Source: Flavobacteriales bacterium
GTDB taxonomy: Bacteria; Bacteroidota; Bacteroidia; JANQJC01
Assembly (NCBI GenBank): GCA_028281825.1
Contig: JANQJC010000124.1
Span: forward strand, 1 to 64,000
Length of the DNA stretch: 64,000 nt
Direction of reading: 5' to 3'
Position 1 is the first letter of the stretch. The number at the start of each line of letters is the position of its first letter. Shown here piece after piece: positions 24,913-34,637 of this stretch. A program made the position numbers and the translations under genes. The notes beneath the pieces are model-generated. The model was not told where the DNA came from and searched no databases. It worked only from the letters and a program-made list of their open reading frames with translations.

Positions 24913-26646
24913 TCACTTTTTGACGAAAGGTTTAGAAATTGTCTCAGTTGGGCTACTTATCCTTAGCAGATAAAACCCACTTACCAAACCGCTTACATCA
25001 ATTTTATTTTTGTGCCCTTGATGGGTATATGACTCTAATATTTTACCTGTCATATCAACTAGTGAAAAATTCCAATCCTCACCCTCATTAATCGGTAGTT
25101 CTACATTTAGCTCACTTGAAGTGGGATTAGGGTATATTTTCACTTTGCTTGATATTATTGACTCTTTAACAGCTAGTGGAGCAGGAACAAAATTTCCGCC
25201 ACATGGTGCAGGTATTGAATCATTAATGAACATCTCACGAATGGCATCAATCCTGGCCTTCATTGTCATAACAGAAGCTTCTGCTCCAGCACTATAGCTT
25301 CTACCAAAAACAAAAGCAATGTCCAAAGGTTCACGGTCACCTGGCCCTAGCGTGAATGGACCAATTGAACCAAGCCCTCGCCTGTCGCCAGGTGTGTTAC
25401 TAGCATCAATCTCAGTCCATGGGTTTACAGGCACTCCCCCGGTTCCCCAATATAAAGAGTCTGAATCTCCTGGAAACATATAACTGGTAGACTCACAACT
25501 TGTGCAATTATTAATATGGCCATTGCCCCCATATACCATTGGGGTGTTATCTCTCCATATACTTCTCATGTAGTTGTAATAGTCTTCCGCTGTCTGCGGA
25601 TCTCCCTGTACTCCTGGAGAATTATTATGATATACAAAACTTGACATTCCCAGCCTTTCATTGTCTACAATTCCGTCACCATACCCTAACCCATTTAAAG
25701 ACTCATTAACTCCTATTCCTACATTATTATCCAGATTATCATTATCCTGATATGGACCATCTAAGAAAACTACCGCTTGTGCAGGTGGATAGTCTCCATA
25801 ATGCTCAGGTACACTATTACTACCATCTATATCACTGCCGTTGTAACAATAATAGGCACCTCTTATCACATCAGAAGCTATGAAATCATCATTGGCAAAA
25901 CCGATATCCAAATCACTCCATAAACCTATTCGGGTATCATAGTAAGTAATACCAGATTTATTGATGATATCATAATGAACAAATACAGTATTGTTTAAAG
26001 CTGAATCTTCAGGACAGTCAAAAGCATAAGCCATTACCCTCACCTCAATACCCATAGACTCAGAGCCTGTTTGATGCCAACTGTTGCAGTCATCATTAAA
26101 AATATACAGTAAGGCTTCATCACCTCTTATCAGTGGATAGTCATAATCTTGTGGTTCATAATTCCCGTCGCTATCACTATCATAAAATGGGAACAAATAG
26201 TAAGAAATTCCCTGTTGAGTATTACCATGTGCCGGATATTCCGTTGCCCATGCGGGAATGTTTAAAGAGAGCCCATTGGCAAATGAATCCACTGAAGAAC
26301 GGTTAAGTTTCCATATCCTGTTGTAATTGACACTATCACAATCGCCCATGTAACTTAAAGGGCCTGGGTAAAACTCATCACTGATTTGCCCAGGGCGGCT
26401 AAAAGCTGAGTGTAACTGATTAGCCGCATCTAATCCTCCTATCCATAATCCAGCACTAAAAAAAGTGTGCTTTCCAGAACCATTTGGAACTTCAAAATGA
26501 GGCTGGTGGTTAGGGGTTGTGAATAAATCACCACTTATCTGAAAACCTGCATTGATATTATTTATACTAAGTGAATCATACGACTGTGAATAAGCAGTCA
26601 GATTTAATATGATTGAGTAGAGTAATAGTTTGACTTTCACCTTCAT
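24913..26646 (-). CDS. T9SS-secreted protein, 577 aa
   Basis: An exported protein with a signal peptide (cleavage near LTAYSQS) and a C-terminal T9SS type A sorting domain (VKIYPNPTSSELNVELP ... GFYLLRISSPTETISKPFVKK). The body is rich in Asp, Asn, Gly and Tyr, with segments such as GLWIGGLDAANQLHSAFSR, DSDSDGNYEPQDYDYPLIRGD and NCTSCESTSY. The Asp-rich segments look like calcium-binding loops. It resembles uncharacterised large secreted proteins of Cytophagales and Flavobacteriia; I cannot name an activity. It is convergent with usp and divergent from the 517-aa helical protein. Confidence 0.78.
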   Translation of the reverse strand: MKVKVKLLLYSIILNLTAYSQSYDSLSINNINAGFQISGDLFTTPNHQPHFEVPNGSGKHTFFSAGLWIGGLDAANQLHSAFSRPGQISDEFYPGPLSYMGDCDSVNYNRIWKLNRSSVDSFANGLSLNIPAWATEYPAHGNTQQGISYYLFPFYDSDSDGNYEPQDYDYPLIRGDEALLYIFNDDCNSWHQTGSESMGIEVRVMAYAFDCPEDSALNNTVFVHYDIINKSGITYYDTRIGLWSDLDIGFANDDFIASDVIRGAYYCYNGSDIDGSNSVPEHYGDYPPAQAVVFLDGPYQDNDNLDNNVGIGVNESLNGLGYGDGIVDNERLGMSSFVYHNNSPGVQGDPQTAEDYYNYMRSIWRDNTPMVYGGNGHINNCTSCESTSYMFPGDSDSLYWGTGGVPVNPWTEIDASNTPGDRRGLGSIGPFTLGPGDREPLDIAFVFGRSYSAGAEASVMTMKARIDAIREMFINDSIPAPCGGNFVPAPLAVKESIISSKVKIYPNPTSSELNVELPINEGEDWNFSLVDMTGKILESYTHQGHKNKIDVSGLVSGFYLLRISSPTETISKPFVKK

Positions 26647-27058
26647 AACATTTCCGTTTTTAATTTCCAGCCTAAAATTACTTCTGTAATAGGCTACCAG
26701 TCAAACCACGAAAACGTAGAAATATACCTGTCTATTTTATTAAACATTAGAAGTCAAGCCAACTCTAAAACCCTATAAACATAGGATTCACAAAGAAAAC
26801 CAAACTCTCATTTTATACTTCTCAAGGCATTTTCCACCCTTCTCATTAATTATACATGTCTGAAGTATAATTCTAGATGCATTTTTAAACATTTCTAAAT
26901 TCAATCTTATCATTTTTTTAGCTATTTTCACTGTAGGGTTTTCAATTCACTACAATCCCTGATTGTACCATAAAAAAAGAAAAAAAGAACAATTCAATCT
27001 AATAGAAGTTGAATATATTAATACAAACCTTTTAAAAGAATTTTAACATTTTTTATAC
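26647..27058. other. Divergent intergenic region with several inverted repeats
   Basis: A 412-base, very A/T-rich region between two divergent genes. It contains CCTAT-AAAC-ATAGG (26772-26785, with a 4-base centre), TTATACTTC/GAAGTATAA 40 bases apart (26813-26870), and the 17-base palindrome at 26951-26967. I found no exact TAnnTTTG promoter on either strand and no open reading frame of note. Confidence 0.5.
26951..26967. promoter_or_regulatory. 17-base palindrome before the 517-aa gene
   Basis: TACAATC-CCT-GATTGTA is a perfect 7-3-7 inverted repeat, 91 bases upstream of the start at 27059. No U-tract follows, so an operator is more likely than a terminator. The binding protein is unknown. 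Confidence 0.4.
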
Positions 27059-28612
27059 ATGTCTAATAAAGTTTCAGAAAGTCTATTCAGATTGATAAAA
27101 TCTCTTACAAAAGCTGAAAAACGCTATTTTAAGATATACTCTTCACGCCATACCATTGGTGAAAAAAACAATTATCAATTATTGTTTGATGCCATCGACA
27201 AACAGGATGAGTATGACGAAGAAGCTATAAAGAAGCAATTCAAAAAGCATGCTTTTATTAAAAAACTTTCTATCGCTAAGGGCCGACTTTACGATGCGAT
27301 ACTGCGAAGCTTAGACGCTTTTCATGCTAACAGTTCTATTGATATACAACTTAAACGCAATCTGCATAGTGTTGAAATACTCTACAACAAATCGCTTTAT
27401 GACCAATGCCATAGGGTATTGCGAAGTGCTAAGAAAACAGCACTCAAGTATCAGAAGCACACTTCACTATTGGAGATTTTCCGTTGGGAGAAAAAACTGA
27501 TAGAAAAGGATAACTATGAGGGTGTAACCAACGAAGACCTTGAAAAGGTATTGAGAGAAAACGAAGATATTCAGCACAAAATTGAAGTGTACAATGAGTT
27601 TTGGTATGTAAAAAGCCGATTATTCAACATTCTCAACAAAAGAGGAAAGGTCCGCACTGAAGAAGAACTTCAAAACTTTAAATCCATCATAGATGAATTC
27701 CTGGTAAAGGCTGAAAAGAAGGATCTTTATTTTAAAACAGAATATCTGTATCACCACATTTACAGCGCTTATTACTTTGGTATTGGTGATTACGAGAGTA
27801 GTTATAAGTATCTCCAACAAAATGTTAAGCACATAGAAAATCACATTGAACTCTTTAAGGAAGAGCCAAATGTTTATTTCTCGGTACTTACCAACGTTAT
27901 TTATATAGGTAGCCAGTTAAAGAGATACGACGAAGTATTTGACTACTTGAAAAGACTACGCGAATTACCAGAGAAACTTCTACTTAACAGGAGTGAGGAT
28001 ATGGACATCAAGCTTTTCTCAAGCGCTTACAGTATTGAGTTGACCATTTATCACCTTACAGGAGAATTTGAGAAAGGACTAGAATTAATTCCTATCGTAG
28101 AAGAAGGCCTAAAGCTATATGGTGACAAAATGAATAGTGTACGTAAGGCCTATTTTTACTTGAACATAGCCGTGCTTTACTTTGGATGTGAGCAATACTC
28201 CAACTCACTGAAATGGATAAACAGGCTGCTCAACGATATAGATATTGACAACAGTCAAGACATCCATTGTTTTGCTCAACTTTTAAACCTATTGATACAT
28301 CTAGAACTAGGGAATGAGAGATTGGTACCCTATGCATTGAAATCTACCCAGAGGTACTTGAATACCAGAAACAGGGTTTATAAGTTTGAAAACTCATTCC
28401 TTAACTTTATTTCGCGTGTACTGAAAATTGACGATAAGGCAGACCTTAAACAAGCTTATATAGACCTAACCACTGAACTTGAGCAACTTGCCAATGACAA
28501 TTTTGAGAAATCTGCTTTTGAATACTTCGACTTCCTGTCATGGGCTGAAAGCAAAGTAACAGGTAAACCATTTAAAAATATTGTCCAGGAAAAGGCTGTA
28601 GTTGTGGATTAG
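27059..28612 (+). CDS. Bacteroidota-specific helical protein, 517 aa
   Basis: A cytoplasmic, wholly helical protein of TPR-like pairs (for example YLYHHIYSAYYFGIGDYESSYKYLQQN and AYFYLNIAVLYFGCEQYSNSLKWINRLL). I do not recognise a named family. The N-terminal segment (SLTKAEKRYFKIYSSRH ... LFDAIDKQDEYDE ... GRLYDAILRSLDAFH) has the same layout as the 473-aa protein at 9551, and the two also share size and repeat character. The upstream region contains a 17-base palindrome. It is convergent with the MerR-type gene with one base between the stops. A protein-binding scaffold is a reasonable guess only. Confidence 0.65.
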   Translation: MSNKVSESLFRLIKSLTKAEKRYFKIYSSRHTIGEKNNYQLLFDAIDKQDEYDEEAIKKQFKKHAFIKKLSIAKGRLYDAILRSLDAFHANSSIDIQLKRNLHSVEILYNKSLYDQCHRVLRSAKKTALKYQKHTSLLEIFRWEKKLIEKDNYEGVTNEDLEKVLRENEDIQHKIEVYNEFWYVKSRLFNILNKRGKVRTEEELQNFKSIIDEFLVKAEKKDLYFKTEYLYHHIYSAYYFGIGDYESSYKYLQQNVKHIENHIELFKEEPNVYFSVLTNVIYIGSQLKRYDEVFDYLKRLRELPEKLLLNRSEDMDIKLFSSAYSIELTIYHLTGEFEKGLELIPIVEEGLKLYGDKMNSVRKAYFYLNIAVLYFGCEQYSNSLKWINRLLNDIDIDNSQDIHCFAQLLNLLIHLELGNERLVPYALKSTQRYLNTRNRVYKFENSFLNFISRVLKIDDKADLKQAYIDLTTELEQLANDNFEKSAFEYFDFLSWAESKVTGKPFKNIVQEKAVVVD

Positions 28613-28613
28613 G

Positions 28614-28949
28614 CTAAAGCTCTGACTTGATTTCAAGCAAAAAATCTTTTACTCTTTTTAGAGAGCCCATTATCTCCACCGTATTGATAGTATCTTCTTT
28701 ATTACCTTTAATCTTGTCTTTGGCACCTTGTATGGTAAAGCCGCGTTCCTTTACCAAATGAAAGATTATCTTCAGGTTATCAATATCAGCCTGTGTGAAA
28801 TACCGGGTGCCTTTCTTGTTTTTCTTCGGCTGTAAAATGTCAAATTCCTTTTCCCAATATCGGAGTGTAGACTGGCGAACATCAAACATTTTTGACACCT
28901 CCGAAATGGAATAGTACATTTTGGTTATTTCCTTCTCCTTCAGTGGCAT
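28614..28949 (-). CDS. MerR-family transcriptional regulator
   Basis: A 111-aa regulator. The N-terminal winged helix-turn-helix is MYYSISEVSKMFDVRQSTLRYWEKEFDIL, the MerR signature, followed by the second helix pair (TRYFTQADIDNLKIIFHLVKERGFTIQGAKDKI) and a short coil. No effector-binding cysteines are present. The reading frame is open to a GTG six codons further up, but Bacteroidota relatives begin MP-(Y/L)-KEKEI-x-KMYYSI, so I choose the ATG at 28949; the Met ten codons later also has a good purine-rich leader. It follows the M23 peptidase gene on the same strand by about 31 bases and may be co-transcribed with it. Confidence 0.85.
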   Translation of the reverse strand: MPLKEKEITKMYYSISEVSKMFDVRQSTLRYWEKEFDILQPKKNKKGTRYFTQADIDNLKIIFHLVKERGFTIQGAKDKIKGNKEDTINTVEIMGSLKRVKDFLLEIKSEL

Positions 28950-28980
28950 AGGTGGTTGGATTGACACCTAAGGTAAAAAA

Positions 28981-29955
28981 TTAATCGAAAGATTGGTTGG
29001 AGCGAGAAGATAATTCGATAACCTTCTCATATTCTTCGGGGGTAAGGTCGTTGAAGAAGAAGTTAATTGGATTTATTTTCTCATTATCTTTGATTACTTC
29101 ATAGTGCAGGTGAGGTGCTGTAGATGTACCAGTGCTACCCACAAAACCTATCACCTCCCCTCTCTTTATTTTTTGACCTTCCCTAACGTTAAAACCACTC
29201 ATGTGCGCATATAATGTTTCATAACCATAACCGTGGTCTATCACGATATGCTTTCCATATCCGCGGTTCTTTGACTCTACACTTTTCACAACACCATCAC
29301 CAGTTGCATAGATATCAGTACCTCGCGGTGCAGTAAAGTCAATACCTGTATGAAAGTGCTTGATTTTATAGATAGGGTGTATCCTGTAAGTAAAACCAGA
29401 TGCTATCCTGGTAAGTTTTTCATTGGATACAGGCTGAATAGCTGGTATAGAGGCTAGCATCTTCTCTTTATTAAGTGCTAGCTGCACAATCTCGTCAAAC
29501 GACTTGCTTTGCACCACCAACTGCTTGGATATTTTATCAAGCTTCTTGGTAGTTTCAATAACCACTTCCGAGGCATCATCAAAACCTTCCAACTTATCGT
29601 ATCGATTAACACCTCCAAAGCCTGCTTCTCTTTTTGCTGATGGAATAGGCTCTGCTTCGAAAATGGTACGATAAATATCGTCATCTTTCTCCTGCAAGTC
29701 ACCCAAAACAGCTGCAATATGATTGGTACGCTCACTAAGTGTTTCAAATTGCATTTCCATGAAAGACAACTTGCGCTTTAGTTGCTTTTCTTTTGGAGAG
29801 TCGAAATAGCTGTATGCAATCCAAACTACTGTTGCTGCAAATACAATACCAGTAACTAGGTAGCTTAGAATCTTCCACACTTTGTCTACTAACTTCAGTT
29901 CGACTTTCTCGTACTGAAGCGTTCGTGTATCAAACCGGAATTTTACCTTAGACAT
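28981..29955 (-). CDS. M23-family peptidoglycan endopeptidase, membrane-anchored
   Basis: A 324-aa protein with one membrane helix near residues 30-50 (ILSYLVTGIVFAATVVWIAYSYF), a periplasmic coiled coil (60-150) and a C-terminal LytM/M23 domain with the zinc ligands in HTGIDF and HLHYE. These enzymes cut peptide cross-links in the cell wall or, when inactive, activate amidases. Here all zinc ligands appear present. I take the ATG at 29955 (MSKVKFRFD), as the additional upstream frame lacks sense and the N terminus matches Bacteroidota M23 proteins. It is divergent from alaS. Confidence 0.9.
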   Translation of the reverse strand: MSKVKFRFDTRTLQYEKVELKLVDKVWKILSYLVTGIVFAATVVWIAYSYFDSPKEKQLKRKLSFMEMQFETLSERTNHIAAVLGDLQEKDDDIYRTIFEAEPIPSAKREAGFGGVNRYDKLEGFDDASEVVIETTKKLDKISKQLVVQSKSFDEIVQLALNKEKMLASIPAIQPVSNEKLTRIASGFTYRIHPIYKIKHFHTGIDFTAPRGTDIYATGDGVVKSVESKNRGYGKHIVIDHGYGYETLYAHMSGFNVREGQKIKRGEVIGFVGSTGTSTAPHLHYEVIKDNEKINPINFFFNDLTPEEYEKVIELSSRSNQSFD

Positions 29956-30116
29956 TGCTGAATATTTGCCTAAATTTGCCCAGCTTTCGCAGGGCAGCCC
30001 TTGTTTTAGGCGCCGTGAAAATAGCAAATTAGACTGAAAAATAAAAACATTGTGCCCTTTCAATAGCTATACTTTAGACGAATAAGGACATATACACGAC
30101 AGGACAGCGTATCATT

Positions 30117-32735
30117 ATGATAACTTCTAACGAGATAAGACAAAAATTCCTCGACTTCTTTGTATCAAAAGGTCACACGATAGTCCCATCTGCACCGATG
30201 GTGATAAAAAATGACCCCACTTTAATGTTTACCAATGCGGGAATGAACCAATTTAAAGACATCTTTTTGGGGAACTCAAAAGCCAAAGATGCTCGCGTGG
30301 CCAACACCCAAAAATGCCTTCGTGTTTCAGGCAAGCATAACGACCTTGAAGAAGTTGGAGTAGACACTTATCACCACACCATGTTCGAAATGCTAGGTAA
30401 TTGGTCTTTTGGTGATTATTTCAAAAAAGAGGCTATTGAATGGGCGTGGGAACTGCTAACTGAAGTATACGGATTGGACAAGGAAAGGCTTTACATAACT
30501 GTATTTGGTGGAGATGAAGAAGACAGTTTGCCCGAAGATACCGAGGCTAAGAACTTCTGGAAAAGCCACATCAATGAAGATAGGATATTGCCTTTTAGCA
30601 AGAAAGACAACTTTTGGGAGATGGGTAGCACCGGCCCTTGTGGACCTTGCTCAGAGATACATATTGATATCCGTAGTGATGAAGAACGCAAAAAAGTAGA
30701 TGGGAGGACTTTGGTAAACCAAGACCATCCCCAAGTTATTGAGATTTGGAACCTGGTTTTTATCCAATTCAACCGCATGGCCAATGGTAAGTTAGTCAAC
30801 CTACCACAGCAACATGTGGATACTGGTATGGGACTAGAAAGGCTGTGTGTTGCACTTCAAGGTAAGTCATCCAATTATGATACCGATGTTTTCCAGCCAA
30901 TGATAACTAAGCTGGCTGAAATGTCGGGCACCCAATATGGCAAAGACGAGAAAACCGATATTGCTTTGCGTGTGGTATCAGACCACGTAAGAGCTATAGC
31001 TTTTGCTATTGCTGATGGGCAATTGCCATCCAACAATAAGGCTGGGTATGTTATCAGGAGAATATTAAGAAGGGCTGTCAGGTATGGGTATAGTTTCCTA
31101 AATCTTAGTGACCCGTTTATCCATTCTCTCGTACCGGTGTTAGTGGAGAAATTAGGAGGGCATTTTCCTGAAATAAAGGCACAAGAAGACCTTATCGGAA
31201 AAGTAATAAAAGAGGAAGAAGAATCATTCCTGCGCACGTTGGAAACCGGCATCAAGCGCTTCAACGATTACTTAGACCAAAATGACTACAAAACCATAGA
31301 CGGGCGATTTGCTTTTGAATTGTACGACACATTTGGTTTTCCCATTGACTTGACTGGGCTATTGACAAGAGAAAAAGGTTTGGAAGTTGACCTACCTGCT
31401 TTTGAAACCGCCCTGCAAGAGCAAAAACAACGCTCAAAAGCTGACGCAGCAATCGATAAGGACGACTGGATTGTATTAACCCTTGACGACAAAGAGGAGT
31501 TTATTGGTTATGACTACCTGTCAGCAGAAGTTAATATCACCCGTTATCGCAAGATTAATACTAAGGGAAAAGACTTTTACCAATTGGTTTTCAATGTCAC
31601 TCCTTTTTATGCTGAAAGTGGCGGGCAGGTTGGAGATACTGGGGTTTTGGAATCTGGTGAGGATACGATTTATATTATAGATACTAAGAAAGAGAACGAC
31701 CTTATTATTCACATGACTGAAAAGTTGCCAGAAAACCTCCAGCAAACCTTTACTGCAAAGGTGAATATCAATAAGAGAAACTCAACTGCAAACAACCACT
31801 CTGCTACCCACTTGCTGCACGCGGCTTTAAGAGAGGTTTTAGGAACCCACGTTGAGCAAAAAGGTTCGCTAGTGAATGCAGAACACCTCAGGTTTGACTT
31901 CTCTCACTTTGCAAAAGTGACAGGCGAAGAATTGGCTAAAATTGAAAAAACAGTCAACACTAAAATACGTAAGAACATACAACTAGAGGAAAACAGAAAT
32001 GTGCCCTACAATAAAGCCCTTGAAATGGGTGCCATAGCACTGTTTGGTGAAAAGTATGGAGACATAGTTCGCGTGATTGTATTTGATCCTGAATTTTCAG
32101 TGGAGCTATGTGGGGGAACCCATGTGAAGGCCACTGGTCAAATTGGATTTTTGAAGATAACTTCTGAGAGCTCTATTGCTGCCGGAATTAGAAGGATTGA
32201 AGCTATCACCGGAGAAAAAGCCGAAGATTACGTGAACGAGAAAGTGAATGCTCTAGCTGAAGTGGGTGAATTAATCAAAAATCCAAAGAACCCATTGAAG
32301 GGGGTAAAACAGGTATTAGATGAAAATGCCAAACTATCCAAACAAATAGAGAACTTACAAGCACTTCAAGTAGGTATTGCTAAACGAGAACTTGCTGATA
32401 AAATAGAGGAACAAAACGGTATTAAGTTCCTTTCGGCTAAAGTGGACTTAAACCCAGAACAGGTGAAAAACCTGTGCTTCCAATTGAAAGGCGAGTTGGA
32501 TAACCTGTTTCTAGTGCTAGGTTCATCAACAGATAATAAACCGAATATTCAATTGTGTATCTCTGATAATCTGGTGAATGATAAAGGGCTAAATGCAGGA
32601 AAGATAATTCGTGAATTAGCTAAGGAAATCAAAGGCGGTGGGGGCGGACAAGCATTTTATGCATCCGCGGGTGGTTCTGACAGCTCAGGCTTAAGTAGAG
32701 CGCTTGATAAAGCCAAGGATTTTATCCCCGATTAA
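30117..32735 (+). CDS. alaS: Alanyl-tRNA synthetase
   Basis: An 872-aa enzyme of normal length that charges tRNA-Ala. It has the class II catalytic core at the N terminus (FTNAGMNQFKDIFLG, GMGLERLCVAL), the editing domain with HSATHLLHAAL and CGGTHV zinc motifs, and the C-terminal C-Ala domain ending in GGGGGQAFYASAGG. The stop TAA at 32733-32735 shares the palindrome TTAA with the stop of the convergent PhoD-like gene. Confidence 0.97.
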   Translation: MITSNEIRQKFLDFFVSKGHTIVPSAPMVIKNDPTLMFTNAGMNQFKDIFLGNSKAKDARVANTQKCLRVSGKHNDLEEVGVDTYHHTMFEMLGNWSFGDYFKKEAIEWAWELLTEVYGLDKERLYITVFGGDEEDSLPEDTEAKNFWKSHINEDRILPFSKKDNFWEMGSTGPCGPCSEIHIDIRSDEERKKVDGRTLVNQDHPQVIEIWNLVFIQFNRMANGKLVNLPQQHVDTGMGLERLCVALQGKSSNYDTDVFQPMITKLAEMSGTQYGKDEKTDIALRVVSDHVRAIAFAIADGQLPSNNKAGYVIRRILRRAVRYGYSFLNLSDPFIHSLVPVLVEKLGGHFPEIKAQEDLIGKVIKEEEESFLRTLETGIKRFNDYLDQNDYKTIDGRFAFELYDTFGFPIDLTGLLTREKGLEVDLPAFETALQEQKQRSKADAAIDKDDWIVLTLDDKEEFIGYDYLSAEVNITRYRKINTKGKDFYQLVFNVTPFYAESGGQVGDTGVLESGEDTIYIIDTKKENDLIIHMTEKLPENLQQTFTAKVNINKRNSTANNHSATHLLHAALREVLGTHVEQKGSLVNAEHLRFDFSHFAKVTGEELAKIEKTVNTKIRKNIQLEENRNVPYNKALEMGAIALFGEKYGDIVRVIVFDPEFSVELCGGTHVKATGQIGFLKITSESSIAAGIRRIEAITGEKAEDYVNEKVNALAEVGELIKNPKNPLKGVKQVLDENAKLSKQIENLQALQVGIAKRELADKIEEQNGIKFLSAKVDLNPEQVKNLCFQLKGELDNLFLVLGSSTDNKPNIQLCISDNLVNDKGLNAGKIIRELAKEIKGGGGGQAFYASAGGSDSSGLSRALDKAKDFIPD

Positions 32736-33727
32736 GATTTAGGCTGTAGGTTATTGATGCTGATTGTACGCTCTATTACCACCTTGTTCTTCTTGTTTCG
32801 GGTTTGAAAGGTGATGTTGCGTTTCTCCCAGTCAATCTCGATAATTCCAAAGTTTTTATGGAGCCACATGCGCCCCATCCTATATGGGTTGCGCTTCTCA
32901 AAAGGCCAAATGGCCCTACCGTGTGTTAAACCACTTGAAGTGAAGTCGTAAATAGGATAATCTACATATTCAGAATTCAGGGCGCATATCTCAGAAATAT
33001 GTCTGTCACCGCTAATGAAGATGACGCCTGGAGCTTTGGTTTTCTTGATTAGTTTGAGCATTCGGGTTCTGGCACCTTTGAAATGCCCCCAGCCTTCATA
33101 TCCATGCAAGTCGGAAACAAACTGTACGCTTGTCCCAATGATATGAATAGCTGCATCACTATCAGTTAGTTCTTTCTCCAACCATGTCCATTGAGCCTCA
33201 CCGAGCATGTCCGTCTCATCGCCTGGTTTTTCACGGAAATAACGGGTATCCAGCAGAATTACTTTTACCTTTCTCTCTGCACTGCCATAACTATATAAGC
33301 CATACACTCCCTCCTGCTGGCGGCGTGGACTATCTTTTGAAACACCCATAAAATCAAGGTGCAGTTGCTGGGTTTCTTTCTTGAAACCAAACTCATTACC
33401 AATATCATTACCTCCAAAATCGTGGTCATCCCAAGTGCCAATAATGGGCACTTTGGCGATGAGTTTCTGATAATTAGGATTAGCTAAAGCTTTATCATAT
33501 CGCTCCTTGATTAAGTTCACGTCCTTGCTAGTGCCAAATAGCTGCCCATAGATATTATCCCCCAACCAAATCCAAAGTTGTGGGTTGTTTTCCAACACCT
33601 CATTCCAAATCTTTTGCTTCTTCCAGTGCATACTGCAAGAGCCAAAAGCTATTTTGGTTAAATCCTCTGTTTGTGCGGTAAGCAGTATGGGCAATGCCGC
33701 CAATGCAAGTACTAATAGTTTTTTCAT
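32732..33727 (-). CDS. PhoD-like metallophosphoesterase
   Basis: A 331-aa exported phosphatase or phosphodiesterase. The signal peptide is MKKLLVLALAALPILLTAQ, followed by the PhoD-type motifs IAFGSC, WLGDNIY, GTWDDHDFGGND, and ISGDRHISE, which bind the metal pair. This short PhoD_2-like form is widespread in Bacteroidota. I start at 33727 because the signal peptide begins there. The stop codon is interleaved with that of alaS. Substrate is not predictable. Confidence 0.85.
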   Translation of the reverse strand: MKKLLVLALAALPILLTAQTEDLTKIAFGSCSMHWKKQKIWNEVLENNPQLWIWLGDNIYGQLFGTSKDVNLIKERYDKALANPNYQKLIAKVPIIGTWDDHDFGGNDIGNEFGFKKETQQLHLDFMGVSKDSPRRQQEGVYGLYSYGSAERKVKVILLDTRYFREKPGDETDMLGEAQWTWLEKELTDSDAAIHIIGTSVQFVSDLHGYEGWGHFKGARTRMLKLIKKTKAPGVIFISGDRHISEICALNSEYVDYPIYDFTSSGLTHGRAIWPFEKRNPYRMGRMWLHKNFGIIEIDWEKRNITFQTRNKKNKVVIERTISINNLQPKS

Positions 33728-33863
33728 GATGGCGAAAATAGCGATTATAAACTTTCTCAAATCAGTATTTGTTAACCCTGTATCTCTTTAGCAATATGAC
33801 AATTTAACAATTGAGCCATTCGAATAACCCTAAAATTGGCTAATTTCGCCCAGAACCTGATTG

Positions 33864-34634
33864 ATGAAAACCAAGCAAGAAATAGTTGATAATTGGTTGC
33901 CCAGATATACGGGCACTCCACTAGACAAATTTGGTGATTACATCCTCTTGACCAACTTCCAGAATTATGTGGACATTTTTGCTGCTCGCGAGGGTGTGGA
34001 AATAATGGGCAAGGACAAAGCCATGCCGAATGCTACTTCAGGGCGCATTACTATTATCAACTTTGGCATTGGCAGCTCCAACGCTGCAACTGTTATGGAT
34101 TTGTTGAGTGCTATTCAACCCAAAGCTGCTCTTTTCCTAGGCAAGTGTGGTGGACTGAAGAAAAAGAACAGTATTGGCGATTTGATACTACCCATTGCCG
34201 CTATTCGCGGTGAGGGAACTTCTAATGACTATTTTCCACCTGAAGTGCCTGCCTTACCGGCATTTAATTTACAAAAAGCTGTTTCGACCACTATTCGTGA
34301 CCATGGAAGAGACTATTGGACAGGGACTATCTATACAACCAACCGCCGTGTGTGGGAACACGACAAGGTGTTCAAGAAAAAACTGAAAACACTGCGCGCT
34401 ATGGGCATTGACATGGAGACGGCTACCATTTTTATCGCGGGTTTCGCTAATCAAATCCCCAGCGGGGCTTTACTTTTGGTAAGTGACCAGCCAATGATAC
34501 CTGATGGCGTCAAAACTACAGAGAGTGATGCCAAAGTAACTGCCGAATTTGTACAAAAACATGTAACTATAGGTATTGACTCCCTCAATCAATTAATCAA
34601 TAATGGTTTAACAGTAAAGCATTTGTATTTTTAG
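33864..34634 (+). CDS. amn: AMP nucleosidase (short form)
   Basis: A 256-aa phosphorylase-fold enzyme that hydrolyses AMP to adenine and ribose 5-phosphate. Recognisable are NFGIGSSNAATVMDLL (nucleotide-phosphate loop), FLGKCGGLKK, AIRGEGTSNDYFPPEVPA and the ribose/base motif GIDMETATIF. The protein lacks the N-terminal regulatory domain of E. coli Amn (about 480 aa), as in Bacteroidota generally. I choose the ATG at 33864 over the adjacent TTG. The next gene, holA, starts 3 bases after its stop. Confidence 0.9.
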   Translation: MKTKQEIVDNWLPRYTGTPLDKFGDYILLTNFQNYVDIFAAREGVEIMGKDKAMPNATSGRITIINFGIGSSNAATVMDLLSAIQPKAALFLGKCGGLKKKNSIGDLILPIAAIRGEGTSNDYFPPEVPALPAFNLQKAVSTTIRDHGRDYWTGTIYTTNRRVWEHDKVFKKKLKTLRAMGIDMETATIFIAGFANQIPSGALLLVSDQPMIPDGVKTTESDAKVTAEFVQKHVTIGIDSLNQLINNGLTVKHLYF

Positions 34635-34637
34635 GGA

